A DNA stretch of 64,000 nucleotides from UBA2108 sp002713215 (GCA_937891015.1 CALAPY010000073.1:70919-134918); one strand, 5' to 3'. Shown: positions 16,863 through 25,412, counted from the stretch's first letter. Numbers and translations: made by a program. Notes: generated by a model not told the origin, from the letters alone.

Positions 16863-17177
16863 ATGTTTAAAGAAGCGAATGTATTGGACTTCAAAAGAAT
16901 GATTGCGGACGATGATAATGCAGTGCTTATCGATGTTCGTACTCCGGAAGAATGCAGCCAGGGTATGATTCCCGGGGCTATCAATATCAACTTAATGTCT
17001 CCCGAATTTATGGATTCGATACTGGAATTGGACCGGAATAAAAACTACTACATGATTTGTAGAAGTGGAGGTAGAAGCGCAACAGCTGCTGGAGCTATGG
17101 CGAATAATGGTTTTAAATCCCTTGTAAATTTCCAGGGCGGCATGTTGTCTTGGGACGGAGAATTGGAAATGCCTTAA
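16863..17177 (+). CDS. Single-domain rhodanese sulfurtransferase
   Basis: 104 residues, one complete rhodanese domain. Seen: LIDVRTPEECSQGMIPGAININ and the active-site loop YYMICRSGGRSATAA with the catalytic cysteine near residue 66. It would transfer sulfane sulfur to a thiol or cyanide acceptor in the cytoplasm. It lies 49 bases after the persulfide dioxygenase-rhodanese gene and ahead of a strong terminator, so the two genes form one unit. The ATG at 16863 is the natural start. Confidence 0.95.
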   Translation: MFKEANVLDFKRMIADDDNAVLIDVRTPEECSQGMIPGAININLMSPEFMDSILELDRNKNYYMICRSGGRSATAAGAMANNGFKSLVNFQGGMLSWDGELEMP

Positions 17178-17203
17178 TTCAAATTTAATTTTGTTTTACG
17201 AAG

Positions 17204-17238
17204 CCCACATTGTCGCTGATAATGTGGGTTTTTATTTT
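17204..17238 (+). terminator. Rho-independent terminator after the sulfur gene pair
   Basis: CCCACATT (17204-17211) pairs with AATGTGGG (17221-17228) around a 9-base loop and is followed by a T-rich run (TTTTTATTTT). It ends the persulfide dioxygenase/rhodanese unit. Confidence 0.9.
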
Positions 17239-17317
17239 GCCAACAATTGAAGAATCAGACAATTCGGGAGCGATGAGAAGAAATCGTGCGGAAGCCCTAA
17301 CATTTTCTTTCAAACTC

Positions 17318-17325
17318 TATATTTG
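17318..17325 (+). promoter_or_regulatory. -7 box overlapping the start region of the solitary methyltransferase
   Basis: TATATTTG is an exact TAnnTTTG match. Its last three bases are the TTG that would be the longest start of the downstream gene; transcription from this box would begin near the GTG at 17332. Confidence 0.45.
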
Positions 17326-17331
17326 CCTTCC

Positions 17332-18069
17332 GTGGAAGTAAACAAAATCTACAATGAATCCTGCCTTGAGGGCTTAAAGAAAATAGAGGATGAATCCATC
17401 GATTTATTGTTTACCGATCCGCCCTATTACCAATTTCGGGCTCAGGATGTTACCTCCCTTAAAAACCACAAGGACGTTATTACGGAATTTGAATTCGATG
17501 GCTATTCTTCCGAAAAAGAATACTTAGAATTTTTGGAGAACGTTCTTGCGGAATGTTTCAGGGTGAGTAAGACAGGTGGCTCAGGTTATCTGTTTTGTGG
17601 CGATGACTTCGTTTCCTATATCAATAGAATCGTAGAGAAAGTTGGCTTTAACTTTCGCAAAGTGATTCACTGGCACAAAACCAATCCATTTCCTGCTATC
17701 CACACACGTAAAATGTTTGCAAATAGCATGGAACTTTTGGTTCATTTCAGCAAGGGAACACCTAAAACATGGAACCACAAGCATGTGAATGAAATGCACA
17801 ATTTTATCGAGACTCCAATTTGTATGGGTAAAGAAAGGAGTAAGCATAAAACACAAAAACCTTTGAAGGTTTGCATTCCTTACCTTGAAATAAGTTCTAA
17901 CCCAGGTGATTTGGTGCTAGACCCCTTTATGGGTTCCGGAACCACGGCTGTTGCGAGCAAAATGTTAGGTCGCAATTTTATTGGTTTTGAACTGAATCAG
18001 GAATACATAGACATTGCCAACAATCGATTGATCGAAGCAGAAAACAAGGCCACTAAAGTTCATTCATAA
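17332..18069 (+). CDS. Solitary DNA methyltransferase (beta-type N6-adenine or N4-cytosine)
   Basis: 245 residues from GTG 17332, or 248 from TTG 17323; there is no suitable ATG. The catalytic motif TDPPYY (near residues 28-33) comes first and the SAM-binding LDPFMGSGTTAVASKMLGR near the C-terminus, the motif order of the beta group (as in CcrM). Between them KPLKVC and the HKTNPFPAIHTRKM segment are typical. It methylates a short DNA site that cannot be predicted. No restriction enzyme gene is recognisable beside it, so it is probably regulatory, phage-derived or an orphan; a convergent unknown gene overlaps its end by 6 bases. The GTG is preferred because a -7 box overlaps the TTG. Confidence 0.88.
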   Translation: MEVNKIYNESCLEGLKKIEDESIDLLFTDPPYYQFRAQDVTSLKNHKDVITEFEFDGYSSEKEYLEFLENVLAECFRVSKTGGSGYLFCGDDFVSYINRIVEKVGFNFRKVIHWHKTNPFPAIHTRKMFANSMELLVHFSKGTPKTWNHKHVNEMHNFIETPICMGKERSKHKTQKPLKVCIPYLEISSNPGDLVLDPFMGSGTTAVASKMLGRNFIGFELNQEYIDIANNRLIEAENKATKVHS

Positions 18070-18654
18070 AGAATATTCCTTCCAGTTTAATTGATAGGCT
18101 TTCAGGAGGTCAAATGGTACTGATACACCAACTGTATTCCAGTTTTTGTTCTGCGTTTTGTTGTATGCAACGATAATAAAAACCGGGTATTTTCGATTTT
18201 CAAAAATGATTTCTGAAGCATATCTCCCACTTTTTTTAGGATTCTTTTCTAACCACAAATTCAATGTTTCTAAATCGATGCTTGGTTCTATAAAGTCTTT
18301 AAAAACCTGTTGAATTTCTTTTTCTTTTATCCAAAGCATTCGTTGAGGAAAGAAGTAAGCCAAGTGGTTTGCTTCTGATTTGTGCATCCAACCTTTTACC
18401 GTGGGATACATGCTGTAAAGCTCCAGGTATAAATCGTTGTAATCAACTTCTCTAAATTTTTCCGAAACGTTGGTGTATCGATTCCAGCCATAAAGTTGAA
18501 CATCAATATCCTTTAACTGAAATTCCATATCACTTTCAGAGCCTGTGTTAAAGCGAATTCGGTTTTCAATTTTAAATTGATGGTAGTAGAAGTCGTCAGC
18601 AACCTGAGATTTGGAATTCTCGTATTCCAGACTTTTCCAAAAATTATGTGGCAT
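18064..18654 (-). CDS. Hypothetical protein convergent with the methyltransferase
   Basis: 196 residues from an ATG at 18654, no signal peptide. Recognisable features: FWKSLEYE near the start, a strand pair MEFQLKDIDVQLY (about 60-72), then VSEKFREVDYNDLYLELYS (about 81-99) and a KGWMHKSEANHLAYFFPQRMLWI segment. The arrangement of acidic strands followed by an E-K-x-R motif is reminiscent of PD-(D/E)XK-like folds, but the spacing is not canonical, so nuclease function is only a possibility. Its 3' end overlaps that of the solitary DNA methyltransferase. No firm family assignment. Confidence 0.75.
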   Translation of the reverse strand: MPHNFWKSLEYENSKSQVADDFYYHQFKIENRIRFNTGSESDMEFQLKDIDVQLYGWNRYTNVSEKFREVDYNDLYLELYSMYPTVKGWMHKSEANHLAYFFPQRMLWIKEKEIQQVFKDFIEPSIDLETLNLWLEKNPKKSGRYASEIIFENRKYPVFIIVAYNKTQNKNWNTVGVSVPFDLLKAYQLNWKEYSL

Positions 18655-18717
18655 TGCGCTAAGGTAGGATATTCAACGCAACCGGAACAATTGTTTCGAA
18701 CTGGAGGTTTAATCTAA

Positions 18718-19890
18718 CTACGATTCAATATTCTCATAGTGGTATACTGAATAGTAATCAGACATGATTTTCTGCATCATAGGCCGATAATACCTCCAGA
18801 AGAATTTTTTTCGGTCTGATAGATCGCGGTTGTTGTAAAGAAAGAAATCGATATACTCGATACCCCGTGAGTAAACCGCAGACATGGCTATAGGATTGTC
18901 AGCAAAGTCACCGGCAAAATAGTAAAACCGGTTGATAATATGATCGCCCAAAACGGCTGGAAATTCATTGGGAATGTTGTTGTGTTCCAATATCGAATCT
19001 CCCCGGTGATTGGTGTGAATTTTATAATAAGATACTACCAGATCGTCGTATTCTATGTGGGAAATGTCAAACCAAAATGGATACCGGATATATTCTGAAA
19101 CACCAAAAAACTCTTGGTAATACTTATCCGTGTTTATAATTGGTACCTCGTGGTCCAGGTCCGTTTCATTTTCCAATACCACAATCTTTTCCGATTCATG
19201 AACCAATATAATCCCGGATTTCGTATACGGCCAGGCGTCGTTATACTGTTCCCGGTGGAGTCGAACCACCCATTTGGGCAATTCGGGGTTTTTGGTTGTG
19301 TCGAGGCTAAACATATAGCGTCCAACCCAACCTGACCATTTAATTCCGAACTCATTCTCAATTTTGTCGCGCACAGGATTACTGGTCGGGGAAGCTATCG
19401 TATTAAACTCAGTAAGAACTAGCTTTTGACGTTCGTGCATTTTCTCCATCAACTTGTAATCGTTTTCAGAAGTTCTGCCATAAACCATTTCTGAATGCTC
19501 CGTCAATTCTTCTTGTCTATACCATTCGTTATAATATATGCCATAAGTGTCGGTAAAATATACCATGTCTAAGGTATCCGCCAGGCTATCCAGTTGAGCA
19601 TCCTTGTACAAATCAAGGTCATCGATATAGAACTTCTCGCTGTCTAATGGAAAAAAACCACGGTAATCCTCAATTTCATAGAATGTTTCATCCGGTTTGA
19701 CGTATTTATGGTGTTTGAGAATCCAATTGAAACTTCTGTGTTCATTGCCTTCCGGGGTTAGCACCGTTTTGTCTACAATCATTATGTTGATGGGAAACTT
19801 GGGGCTAATTACCCAAACCACAATACTAACCACGGGTAAACTTACTAGAATAAGTATCAATACACCAACGATCCACTTCCTAACTTCCAC
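18718..19890 (-). CDS. Membrane-anchored protein of unknown function, possibly amidotransferase-like fold
   Basis: 390 residues with one N-terminal membrane segment (about 7-29) and a large domain outside the membrane. Alternating strands INIMIVDKTV (35-44), DMVYFTDTYGIYY (near 108-120) and KLVLTEFNTIASPTS (near 155-170) followed by FGIKWSGWVGRY look like a Rossmann-type or class I amidotransferase-like core without an obvious catalytic Cys-His-Glu set. The C-terminal part ends in an aromatic-rich helix (FFWRYYRPMMQKIM). No family is certain. It is not closely linked to any gene; the LytTR regulator gene lies 95 bases upstream in the same direction. Confidence 0.75.
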   Translation of the reverse strand: MEVRKWIVGVLILILVSLPVVSIVVWVISPKFPINIMIVDKTVLTPEGNEHRSFNWILKHHKYVKPDETFYEIEDYRGFFPLDSEKFYIDDLDLYKDAQLDSLADTLDMVYFTDTYGIYYNEWYRQEELTEHSEMVYGRTSENDYKLMEKMHERQKLVLTEFNTIASPTSNPVRDKIENEFGIKWSGWVGRYMFSLDTTKNPELPKWVVRLHREQYNDAWPYTKSGIILVHESEKIVVLENETDLDHEVPIINTDKYYQEFFGVSEYIRYPFWFDISHIEYDDLVVSYYKIHTNHRGDSILEHNNIPNEFPAVLGDHIINRFYYFAGDFADNPIAMSAVYSRGIEYIDFFLYNNRDLSDRKKFFWRYYRPMMQKIMSDYYSVYHYENIES

Positions 19891-19984
19891 GGTTCGAATC
19901 TATGACATTTAGTGAAGAAAAATTTTAACAAGCAGGTACAATAATCGAATTTTCCCGATCTTAAGATGAATCAGATTAGCGGAA

Positions 19985-20668
19985 TTATAAAATGTTCAGC
20001 GATGATTTTAGAACATCCTTGTAGGTACGGCTAACCGGAATGTGAACATTTTCCATATGAATCACATTTTTCTCAACTTTAAGAATCTTGTCTATTCTTA
20101 CAATATAAGATTTGTGAACACGCTGAAAATCAGAGCTTTTCAATTTGGTTTCCATGGCCTTCATGGTAGACAATATCGTGTATTTAGCACTTTTGGTGTG
20201 AAGTCTGACATAATCACCAAGAGCTTCAATAAATACAATATGAGACAAGTCGACCTTAATTAGCCTGGAATCACTTTTAACATAAATAATATTGTCGTCC
20301 TGATTCTCAGAAAACAGGTCATTTATCTTTTTTGCTTTTTCAGCCGATTTCAAAAAACGTTGAAAATTGATAGGTTTAACCAAATAATCGGTCACATTAT
20401 TCTCAAAAGCTTCAACCGCATAATTGGTTCGAGAAGTAACAAAAACGACCTGAGGAATGTCCTTTAAACTTTTAACGAACTCTAAACCACTCATTTCAGG
20501 CATTTGAATGTCTAGAAAAATGAGGTCTACTGACTTATTTGAAAGCTCTTTTTGAAGTTGAGTTGCCCTGCTATAAGAACCCACCAAATTCAGAAAAGGC
20601 GTATCAGCTATACACTTTTCAAGTACTTTTCGTGATAAAGATTCATCATCTACTACTACGCAATTCAT
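19985..20668 (-). CDS. LytTR family response regulator
   Basis: 227 residues. An N-terminal receiver domain (1-120) has the acidic pocket VVVDDE (5-9), the phospho-acceptor D53 in DLIFLDIQMPEMSG and the conserved lysine in VKPINFQRFL. A LytTR DNA-binding domain follows (about 130-225: IYVKSDSRLIKVDLSHIVFIEALGDYVRLHT, FQRVHKSYIVRID). It binds DNA as a transcription factor when phosphorylated. No sensor kinase gene adjoins it; instead an Hpt protein gene is divergent across a 109-base gap, suggesting a phosphorelay partner. Confidence 0.95.
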   Translation of the reverse strand: MNCVVVDDESLSRKVLEKCIADTPFLNLVGSYSRATQLQKELSNKSVDLIFLDIQMPEMSGLEFVKSLKDIPQVVFVTSRTNYAVEAFENNVTDYLVKPINFQRFLKSAEKAKKINDLFSENQDDNIIYVKSDSRLIKVDLSHIVFIEALGDYVRLHTKSAKYTILSTMKAMETKLKSSDFQRVHKSYIVRIDKILKVEKNVIHMENVHIPVSRTYKDVLKSSLNIL

Positions 20669-20777
20669 TCTTTCTTGGTGTTATCATGTAGATCAGCCAA
20701 AAATATATCCTTTCAAGTAAAATTGCACTTCTTAACTAAAATAATATGCGATACTTGCACGCTATTTTTATAAAGCA

Positions 20778-21485
20778 ATGAAAGCCATATACATAAGGGG
20801 ACATAACAATGGAAATGTACTCTCGACTTTGCTTCTGGATGCCTTTTTAGAAGTTCATGAAGTTGTTAATGTGGTAGATGCTGTTGGTTTATTGCGCTCA
20901 AACTCTTACAGCTTTGTATTTATTTATGACAAAACCGTCGACATTCCAATAATTCAGGCCGACCGAATGTTAAGCAAACTAATTGATAATAAGCATATTT
21001 ATATATTATCTAACGAGGCCGAGTCGTTCAAGCCAAATGGGGTTTGGGTTCAATTGCCACAACACTTAACCGATCTATCTCAGATTGTTCAATTGGATAT
21101 TGAGAATGGGCAGGAGGAAAAACCTTCCAAGAAGATCGACCTGAGTCAGATTTCAATCCTGGCCAAAAACGATGGTTCGTTTATGGAAGATATTCTGTCT
21201 ACTTTTATTGAGGACAGTAAAGTCGCAATAGAGTCTTTTAACCAATCATTGAAGGAGAGAGATATTCAGGGAATTGGAAGGATGGCTCATAAAATTAAGG
21301 GACCCTTAAATATCCTGGGTGTAAATAGCCTGGATCAGGAATTGGTAACCCTCGATGATTTGGGTATGGATAATTCAAACGTAGTTGATTGGAATAGCGT
21401 TCAGCAATCCATCCGTTTAATCTTGGAATCTTTGAAACAAATACTGGGTGAAGTTCAGGAAGAACTTCTTGAATCTAAAAGTTGA
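20778..21485 (+). CDS. Histidine phosphotransfer (Hpt) protein with degenerate receiver-like N-terminus
   Basis: 235 residues. Residues about 125-225 form an Hpt helical bundle with the phospho-accepting H171 in MAHKIKGPLNILG. Residues 1-110 have a receiver-like strand pattern (MKAIYIRGHN; SYSFVFIYDKT; NKHIYILSNE) but lack the acidic pair and the acceptor aspartate, so it is probably a pseudo-receiver. The protein would shuttle phosphate between a hybrid kinase elsewhere and a response regulator, perhaps the divergently encoded LytTR protein. The role of the N-terminal domain is unknown. Confidence 0.8.
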   Translation: MKAIYIRGHNNGNVLSTLLLDAFLEVHEVVNVVDAVGLLRSNSYSFVFIYDKTVDIPIIQADRMLSKLIDNKHIYILSNEAESFKPNGVWVQLPQHLTDLSQIVQLDIENGQEEKPSKKIDLSQISILAKNDGSFMEDILSTFIEDSKVAIESFNQSLKERDIQGIGRMAHKIKGPLNILGVNSLDQELVTLDDLGMDNSNVVDWNSVQQSIRLILESLKQILGEVQEELLESKS

Positions 21486-21568
21486 TACCCAATTGATATG
21501 GAGTAGAAAACTCCAAAACTTCAGCTTCCTTAATCTCACATAATTGATATTCTTTCTGTTTTTACAGC

Positions 21569-21598
21569 TTGATTATCGTAGGCATTCCTGTAATTTTG
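21569..21598 (+). promoter_or_regulatory. Promoter of icmF
   Basis: TTG (21569-21571), a 19-base spacer and TAATTTTG (21591-21598) match the Bacteroidota housekeeping promoter. Transcription should begin about 15 bases before the ATG at 21621. Confidence 0.65.
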
Positions 21599-21620
21599 CA
21601 GCTCTTAAATAGCGTATACT

Positions 21621-24600
21621 ATGGAACAAGTTTCTCCTTATATCCCTAAGAATAAAGTAAGAATAGTAACCGCTGCCTCTTTGTTCGATGGGCACGATGC
21701 TGCCATCAACATTATGCGCAGGATAATTCAAGCAACCGGAGTAGAGGTTATTCATTTAGGACACGATAGAAGCGTTGAAGAAGTGGTAGATTGTGCCATT
21801 CAGGAAGATGCAAATTCCATTGCAATGACTTCTTATCAGGGAGGACATACTGAGTATTTTAAATACATGTATGACCTGTTGAAAGAACGAGGTGCACAAC
21901 ACATTAAAATATTTGGTGGAGGTGGAGGTGTAATACTTCCCGAAGAAATTCAAGATCTTCACAACTACGGTATTACGAGAATCTATAGTCCGGATGACGG
22001 GAGGGAATTAGGCCTTCAGGGAATGATCAATGACCTGGTAGAACAAAGTGATTTTCCATTGGGAAATAATTTAAACGGAGAGATAAAAGAATTGGGAGAT
22101 AAAAATGTTTCAGCCATAGCTCGTTTAATCTCTGCTGCTGAAAATTTCCCCAAGGAAGCCAAACAAGAACTCGATGAAATATCGAACTCCGCAAAAAAAA
22201 TCAGTACTCCGGTATTGGGAATTACAGGAACCGGTGGTGCAGGAAAATCATCATTGGTTGATGAACTGGTTCGTCGTTTTTTAATTGATTTTAAGGACAA
22301 GACGATTGCCGTTGTATCGGTAGATCCTTCCAAAAGGAAAACCGGTGGAGCCTTATTAGGCGACAGAATTCGAATGAACGCGATTAAAAACAATCGGGTA
22401 TATATGCGTTCGTTGGCAACGCGCCAGAGTAATTTGGCTCTCTCCAGGCACGTTGAAGATGCACTCAACATCATTAAAGCGGCCAACTATGATTTGATTA
22501 TACTGGAGACGTCAGGAATTGGTCAGAGTGATACTGAAATTCTTGATTTTTCTGATGTTTCACTCTACGTAATGACTCCCGAATATGGAGCAGCTACTCA
22601 ATTAGAGAAGATCGATATGTTGGATTTTGCCGACGTAATTGCTATCAATAAATTTGATAAAAGAGGTGCGTTAGATGCTTTACGGGATGTAAAAAAGCAA
22701 TACCAGCGAAACCACAACAAATTTGACCTTCCATTGGACGAGATGCCGGTTATGGGCACTATTGCTTCTCAGTTTAACGATCCGGGAACCAATGCTCTTT
22801 ATGGCATTTTGATCGATAAAATAATTGAGAAAAGCAAGGCCAATCTTGAGAGTAATTTCAAGATAACCAATGAAATGAGTGAGAAGATATTTATCATTCC
22901 ACCTAAACGTACCCGATACCTTTCTGAGATTAGCGAGAACAATAGAAACTATGATCAATGGGTTCTCGAGCAGAGCGAAATTGCTCAGAAAATGTATTCA
23001 CTTCACGAATCCATAAACTCGTTGAAGGAGTCTGCCATTGATGATAAAGACCGTATTATTAAAGGGCTCCAGGAAAATTACGAGAAGGTGAAGCTAGATA
23101 TTGACCCTCATAATTTGAAACTGATTGAAGAGTGGAGTGAAAAACAAAAGAAATATACTGAACCGGTCTTTAAGTTTAAGGTCAGGGATAAGGAACTGAG
23201 TATTCAAACCCATACCGAATCATTGTCGCATACTCAAATTCCTAAAATATCACTTCCCAAATACAAAGCCTGGGGAGATTTGTTGAAATGGTTGCTCTCG
23301 GAAAATGTACCAGGCGAGTTTCCTTACGCCTCCGGGTTATTTCCTTTCAAAAGAGAAGGGGAGGACCCAACAAGAATGTTTGCCGGTGAAGGTGGACCTG
23401 AACGAACCAACAAGAGGTTTCATTACGTTAGTTTAGGAATGCCTGCCAAGCGATTATCTACGGCCTTCGATTCAGTAACCTTATACGGTAACGATCCAGG
23501 GTATCGACCCGACATTTATGGGAAAATTGGTAATTCAGGGGTTTCGATCTGTTGCCTGGACGATGCTAAAAAGCTTTATTCCGGATTCAATTTAGCTGAC
23601 CCTAAAACTTCGGTGTCCATGACTATTAACGGACCAGCGCCGATGTTACTTGGATTCTTTATGAATGCAGCCATTGACCAGCAATGTGAGCTCTACATTA
23701 AAGAAAATGGGCTTGAAAAGGAGGTAGAGAAAAAGATCGCATCAATATACAAAGCAACCGGAACCAAACGTCCTGCTTACCAGGGAGAACTTCCCGAGGG
23801 CAATGACGGATTAGGTTTAATGTTGTTAGGGGTTACCGGTGATCAGGTACTTGATAAAGGGGTTTATGAAAGAATAAAAGCAGAAACGTTGAGTGCGGTA
23901 CGAGGTACGGTGCAAGCTGATATTCTAAAAGAAGATCAGGCGCAAAACACCTGTATATTCTCTACTGAATTTGCCTTGCGTTTAATGGGAGACGTTCAGC
24001 AGTATTTTATTGAAAAGAACGTCAGAAACTTTTATTCCGTTTCCATCTCGGGTTATCACATTGCAGAAGCAGGAGCCAATCCTATTTCCCAGTTGGCATT
24101 TACCCTGGCAAATGGATTTACCTATGTAGAATACTACCTAAGTCGGGGAATGGATATCAATAAATTTGGTCCTAATCTTTCCTTCTTTTTTAGCAATGGA
24201 ATTGATCCTGAATATGCTGTAATTGGTAGGGTTGCCCGAAGAATTTGGGCCAAGGCCATGAAGTATAAATACAAGGCCAATCCAAGAGCTCAAATGCTGA
24301 AGTATCATATTCAAACCTCAGGCCGCTCACTGCACGCTCAGGAAATTGACTTTAACGATATAAGAACCACCTTGCAAGCATTGTATGCCATATACGACAA
24401 CTGCAATAGTTTGCATACTAATGCTTATGACGAAGCAATAACGACACCAACTGAAGCCTCGGTAAGAAGAGCAATGGCTATTCAGCTTATTATAAACAAG
24501 GAATTAGGGTTGGCTAAAAATGAAAATCCGCTGCAAGGAGCTTTTATTATCGATGACCTTACCGATTTGGTTGAAGAAGCTGTATTGATGGAGTTCGATA

Positions 24601-25001
24601 GAATTACCGAAAGGGGAGGAGTGTTAGGTGCCATGGAAACCATGTATCAGCGTTCCAAAATTCAAGAAGAATCATTGTACTACGAAACGTTAAAGCACAA
24701 CGGAGACTTTCCCATTATTGGTGTAAACACTTTTTTAAGTTCAGAAGGTTCTTTAACCGTAGTTCCACAAGAAGTTATTCGCGCAACTGGTGAAGAAAAA
24801 GAGTATCAAATCGATATGCTTGGCGAATTACACAACAAGAATAACGAAAAAGGCAACGAATGGTTAAGAAAGATTCAGCTGGCCGCCGTTAAAAATGAAA
24901 ACATTTTTGAAGTGTTGATGGAAGCTTCCAAATGGTGTTCACTGGGGCAAATTACTAATGCCTTGTTTGATGTTGGTGGGCAATACCGTCGAAATATGTA
25001 G
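21621..25001 (+). CDS. icmF: Fused isobutyryl-CoA mutase IcmF
   Basis: 1126 residues, the length of IcmF. Order: a coenzyme-B12 binding domain (about 1-140) with LFDGHDAAINIMRR (22-35) and the histidine that ligates cobalt; a G-protein chaperone domain (about 190-420) with Walker A GTGGAGKSS (about 203-211) and NKFD (about 343-346); and the substrate-binding TIM barrel (about 560-1080) beginning FPYASGLFPFKREGEDPTRMF, whose FPF segment marks IcmF as opposed to methylmalonyl-CoA mutase, followed by GPERTNKRFHYVSLG. It interconverts isobutyryl-CoA and n-butyryl-CoA, with its own GTPase protecting the cofactor. It has its own promoter at 21569-21598. Confidence 0.95.
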   Translation: MEQVSPYIPKNKVRIVTAASLFDGHDAAINIMRRIIQATGVEVIHLGHDRSVEEVVDCAIQEDANSIAMTSYQGGHTEYFKYMYDLLKERGAQHIKIFGGGGGVILPEEIQDLHNYGITRIYSPDDGRELGLQGMINDLVEQSDFPLGNNLNGEIKELGDKNVSAIARLISAAENFPKEAKQELDEISNSAKKISTPVLGITGTGGAGKSSLVDELVRRFLIDFKDKTIAVVSVDPSKRKTGGALLGDRIRMNAIKNNRVYMRSLATRQSNLALSRHVEDALNIIKAANYDLIILETSGIGQSDTEILDFSDVSLYVMTPEYGAATQLEKIDMLDFADVIAINKFDKRGALDALRDVKKQYQRNHNKFDLPLDEMPVMGTIASQFNDPGTNALYGILIDKIIEKSKANLESNFKITNEMSEKIFIIPPKRTRYLSEISENNRNYDQWVLEQSEIAQKMYSLHESINSLKESAIDDKDRIIKGLQENYEKVKLDIDPHNLKLIEEWSEKQKKYTEPVFKFKVRDKELSIQTHTESLSHTQIPKISLPKYKAWGDLLKWLLSENVPGEFPYASGLFPFKREGEDPTRMFAGEGGPERTNKRFHYVSLGMPAKRLSTAFDSVTLYGNDPGYRPDIYGKIGNSGVSICCLDDAKKLYSGFNLADPKTSVSMTINGPAPMLLGFFMNAAIDQQCELYIKENGLEKEVEKKIASIYKATGTKRPAYQGELPEGNDGLGLMLLGVTGDQVLDKGVYERIKAETLSAVRGTVQADILKEDQAQNTCIFSTEFALRLMGDVQQYFIEKNVRNFYSVSISGYHIAEAGANPISQLAFTLANGFTYVEYYLSRGMDINKFGPNLSFFFSNGIDPEYAVIGRVARRIWAKAMKYKYKANPRAQMLKYHIQTSGRSLHAQEIDFNDIRTTLQALYAIYDNCNSLHTNAYDEAITTPTEASVRRAMAIQLIINKELGLAKNENPLQGAFIIDDLTDLVEEAVLMEFDRITERGGVLGAMETMYQRSKIQEESLYYETLKHNGDFPIIGVNTFLSSEGSLTVVPQEVIRATGEEKEYQIDMLGELHNKNNEKGNEWLRKIQLAAVKNENIFEVLMEASKWCSLGQITNALFDVGGQYRRNM

Positions 25002-25017
25002 TTACCTTATTGATCAT

Positions 25018-25090
25018 GGATATTAGATCTTAGATATTTGATGAGTTTATCCAGAATAGAATATCCAATATCCAGTATCAGATATCCGAA
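25018..25090. repeat. AT-rich intergenic repeat with ATATCC units
   Basis: The gap after icmF contains several ATATCC/GGATAT units in both orientations, including two adjacent ATATCCA copies (25060-25073) and a further ATATCC at 25082-25087, with GGATATT on the left side. Such degenerate repeats are common between Bacteroidota genes; no function is assigned. Confidence 0.5.
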
Positions 25091-25133
25091 ATCAAGTTTG
25101 AACTTTTATAACTTTGGGTGTTATTCATAAGTT

Positions 25134-25412
25134 ATGAAAAGAATTATTGCGTTTTCGTTTTTGTTTTCTCCTTTAATTTCTTTTGCCGGAACTTCTAACG
25201 ACATTCAAAGTCCCTACCTGTACGGTATCTTGGGCGTTATTTTTATTATCATTCTTCTTTTTGATAAAATTTATAGTGGCCTAAAAGTGATTTATATTGG
25301 TATTTCGACTTGGATTTCGAACAAAAAGAAGGCATTAATTGATAAATTCAGGAGTAGAAATACCTCAAATGAGCTAATTCATCAGCCGAAATTTAGTTTT
25401 CATTCTGACTGA
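25134..25412 (+). CDS. Small membrane protein of unknown function
   Basis: 92 residues. A signal peptide (MKRIIAFSFLFSPLISFAG, 1-19) precedes a short outer segment and one strong membrane helix (about 30-52, YLYGILGVIFIIILLFDKI), then a basic C-terminal tail (NKKKALIDKFRSR). No family is recognised. It stands alone between icmF and the convergent MFS gene. The reading frame is supported by the classical signal peptide and the positive-inside tail; expression is not otherwise demonstrated. Confidence 0.6.
   Translation: MKRIIAFSFLFSPLISFAGTSNDIQSPYLYGILGVIFIIILLFDKIYSGLKVIYIGISTWISNKKKALIDKFRSRNTSNELIHQPKFSFHSD

Noticed and set aside
19886..19912. GGTTCGAATCT near 19890, similar to a tRNA T-arm
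   Set aside because: No acceptor, D or anticodon arms can be folded around it; the match is a chance sequence before the unknown membrane protein gene.
21500..21514. GGAGT-AGAAA-ACTCC hairpin after the Hpt gene as a terminator
   Set aside because: The stem is only five base pairs and is followed by A-rich rather than T-rich sequence.
22016..22486. A 156-codon minus-strand frame inside icmF
   Set aside because: Antisense shadow of a conserved coding region.
21621..25001. Assignment as methylmalonyl-CoA mutase
   Set aside because: The substrate segment FPYASGLFPF and the GTPase fused in the middle fit IcmF rather than MutA/MutB.
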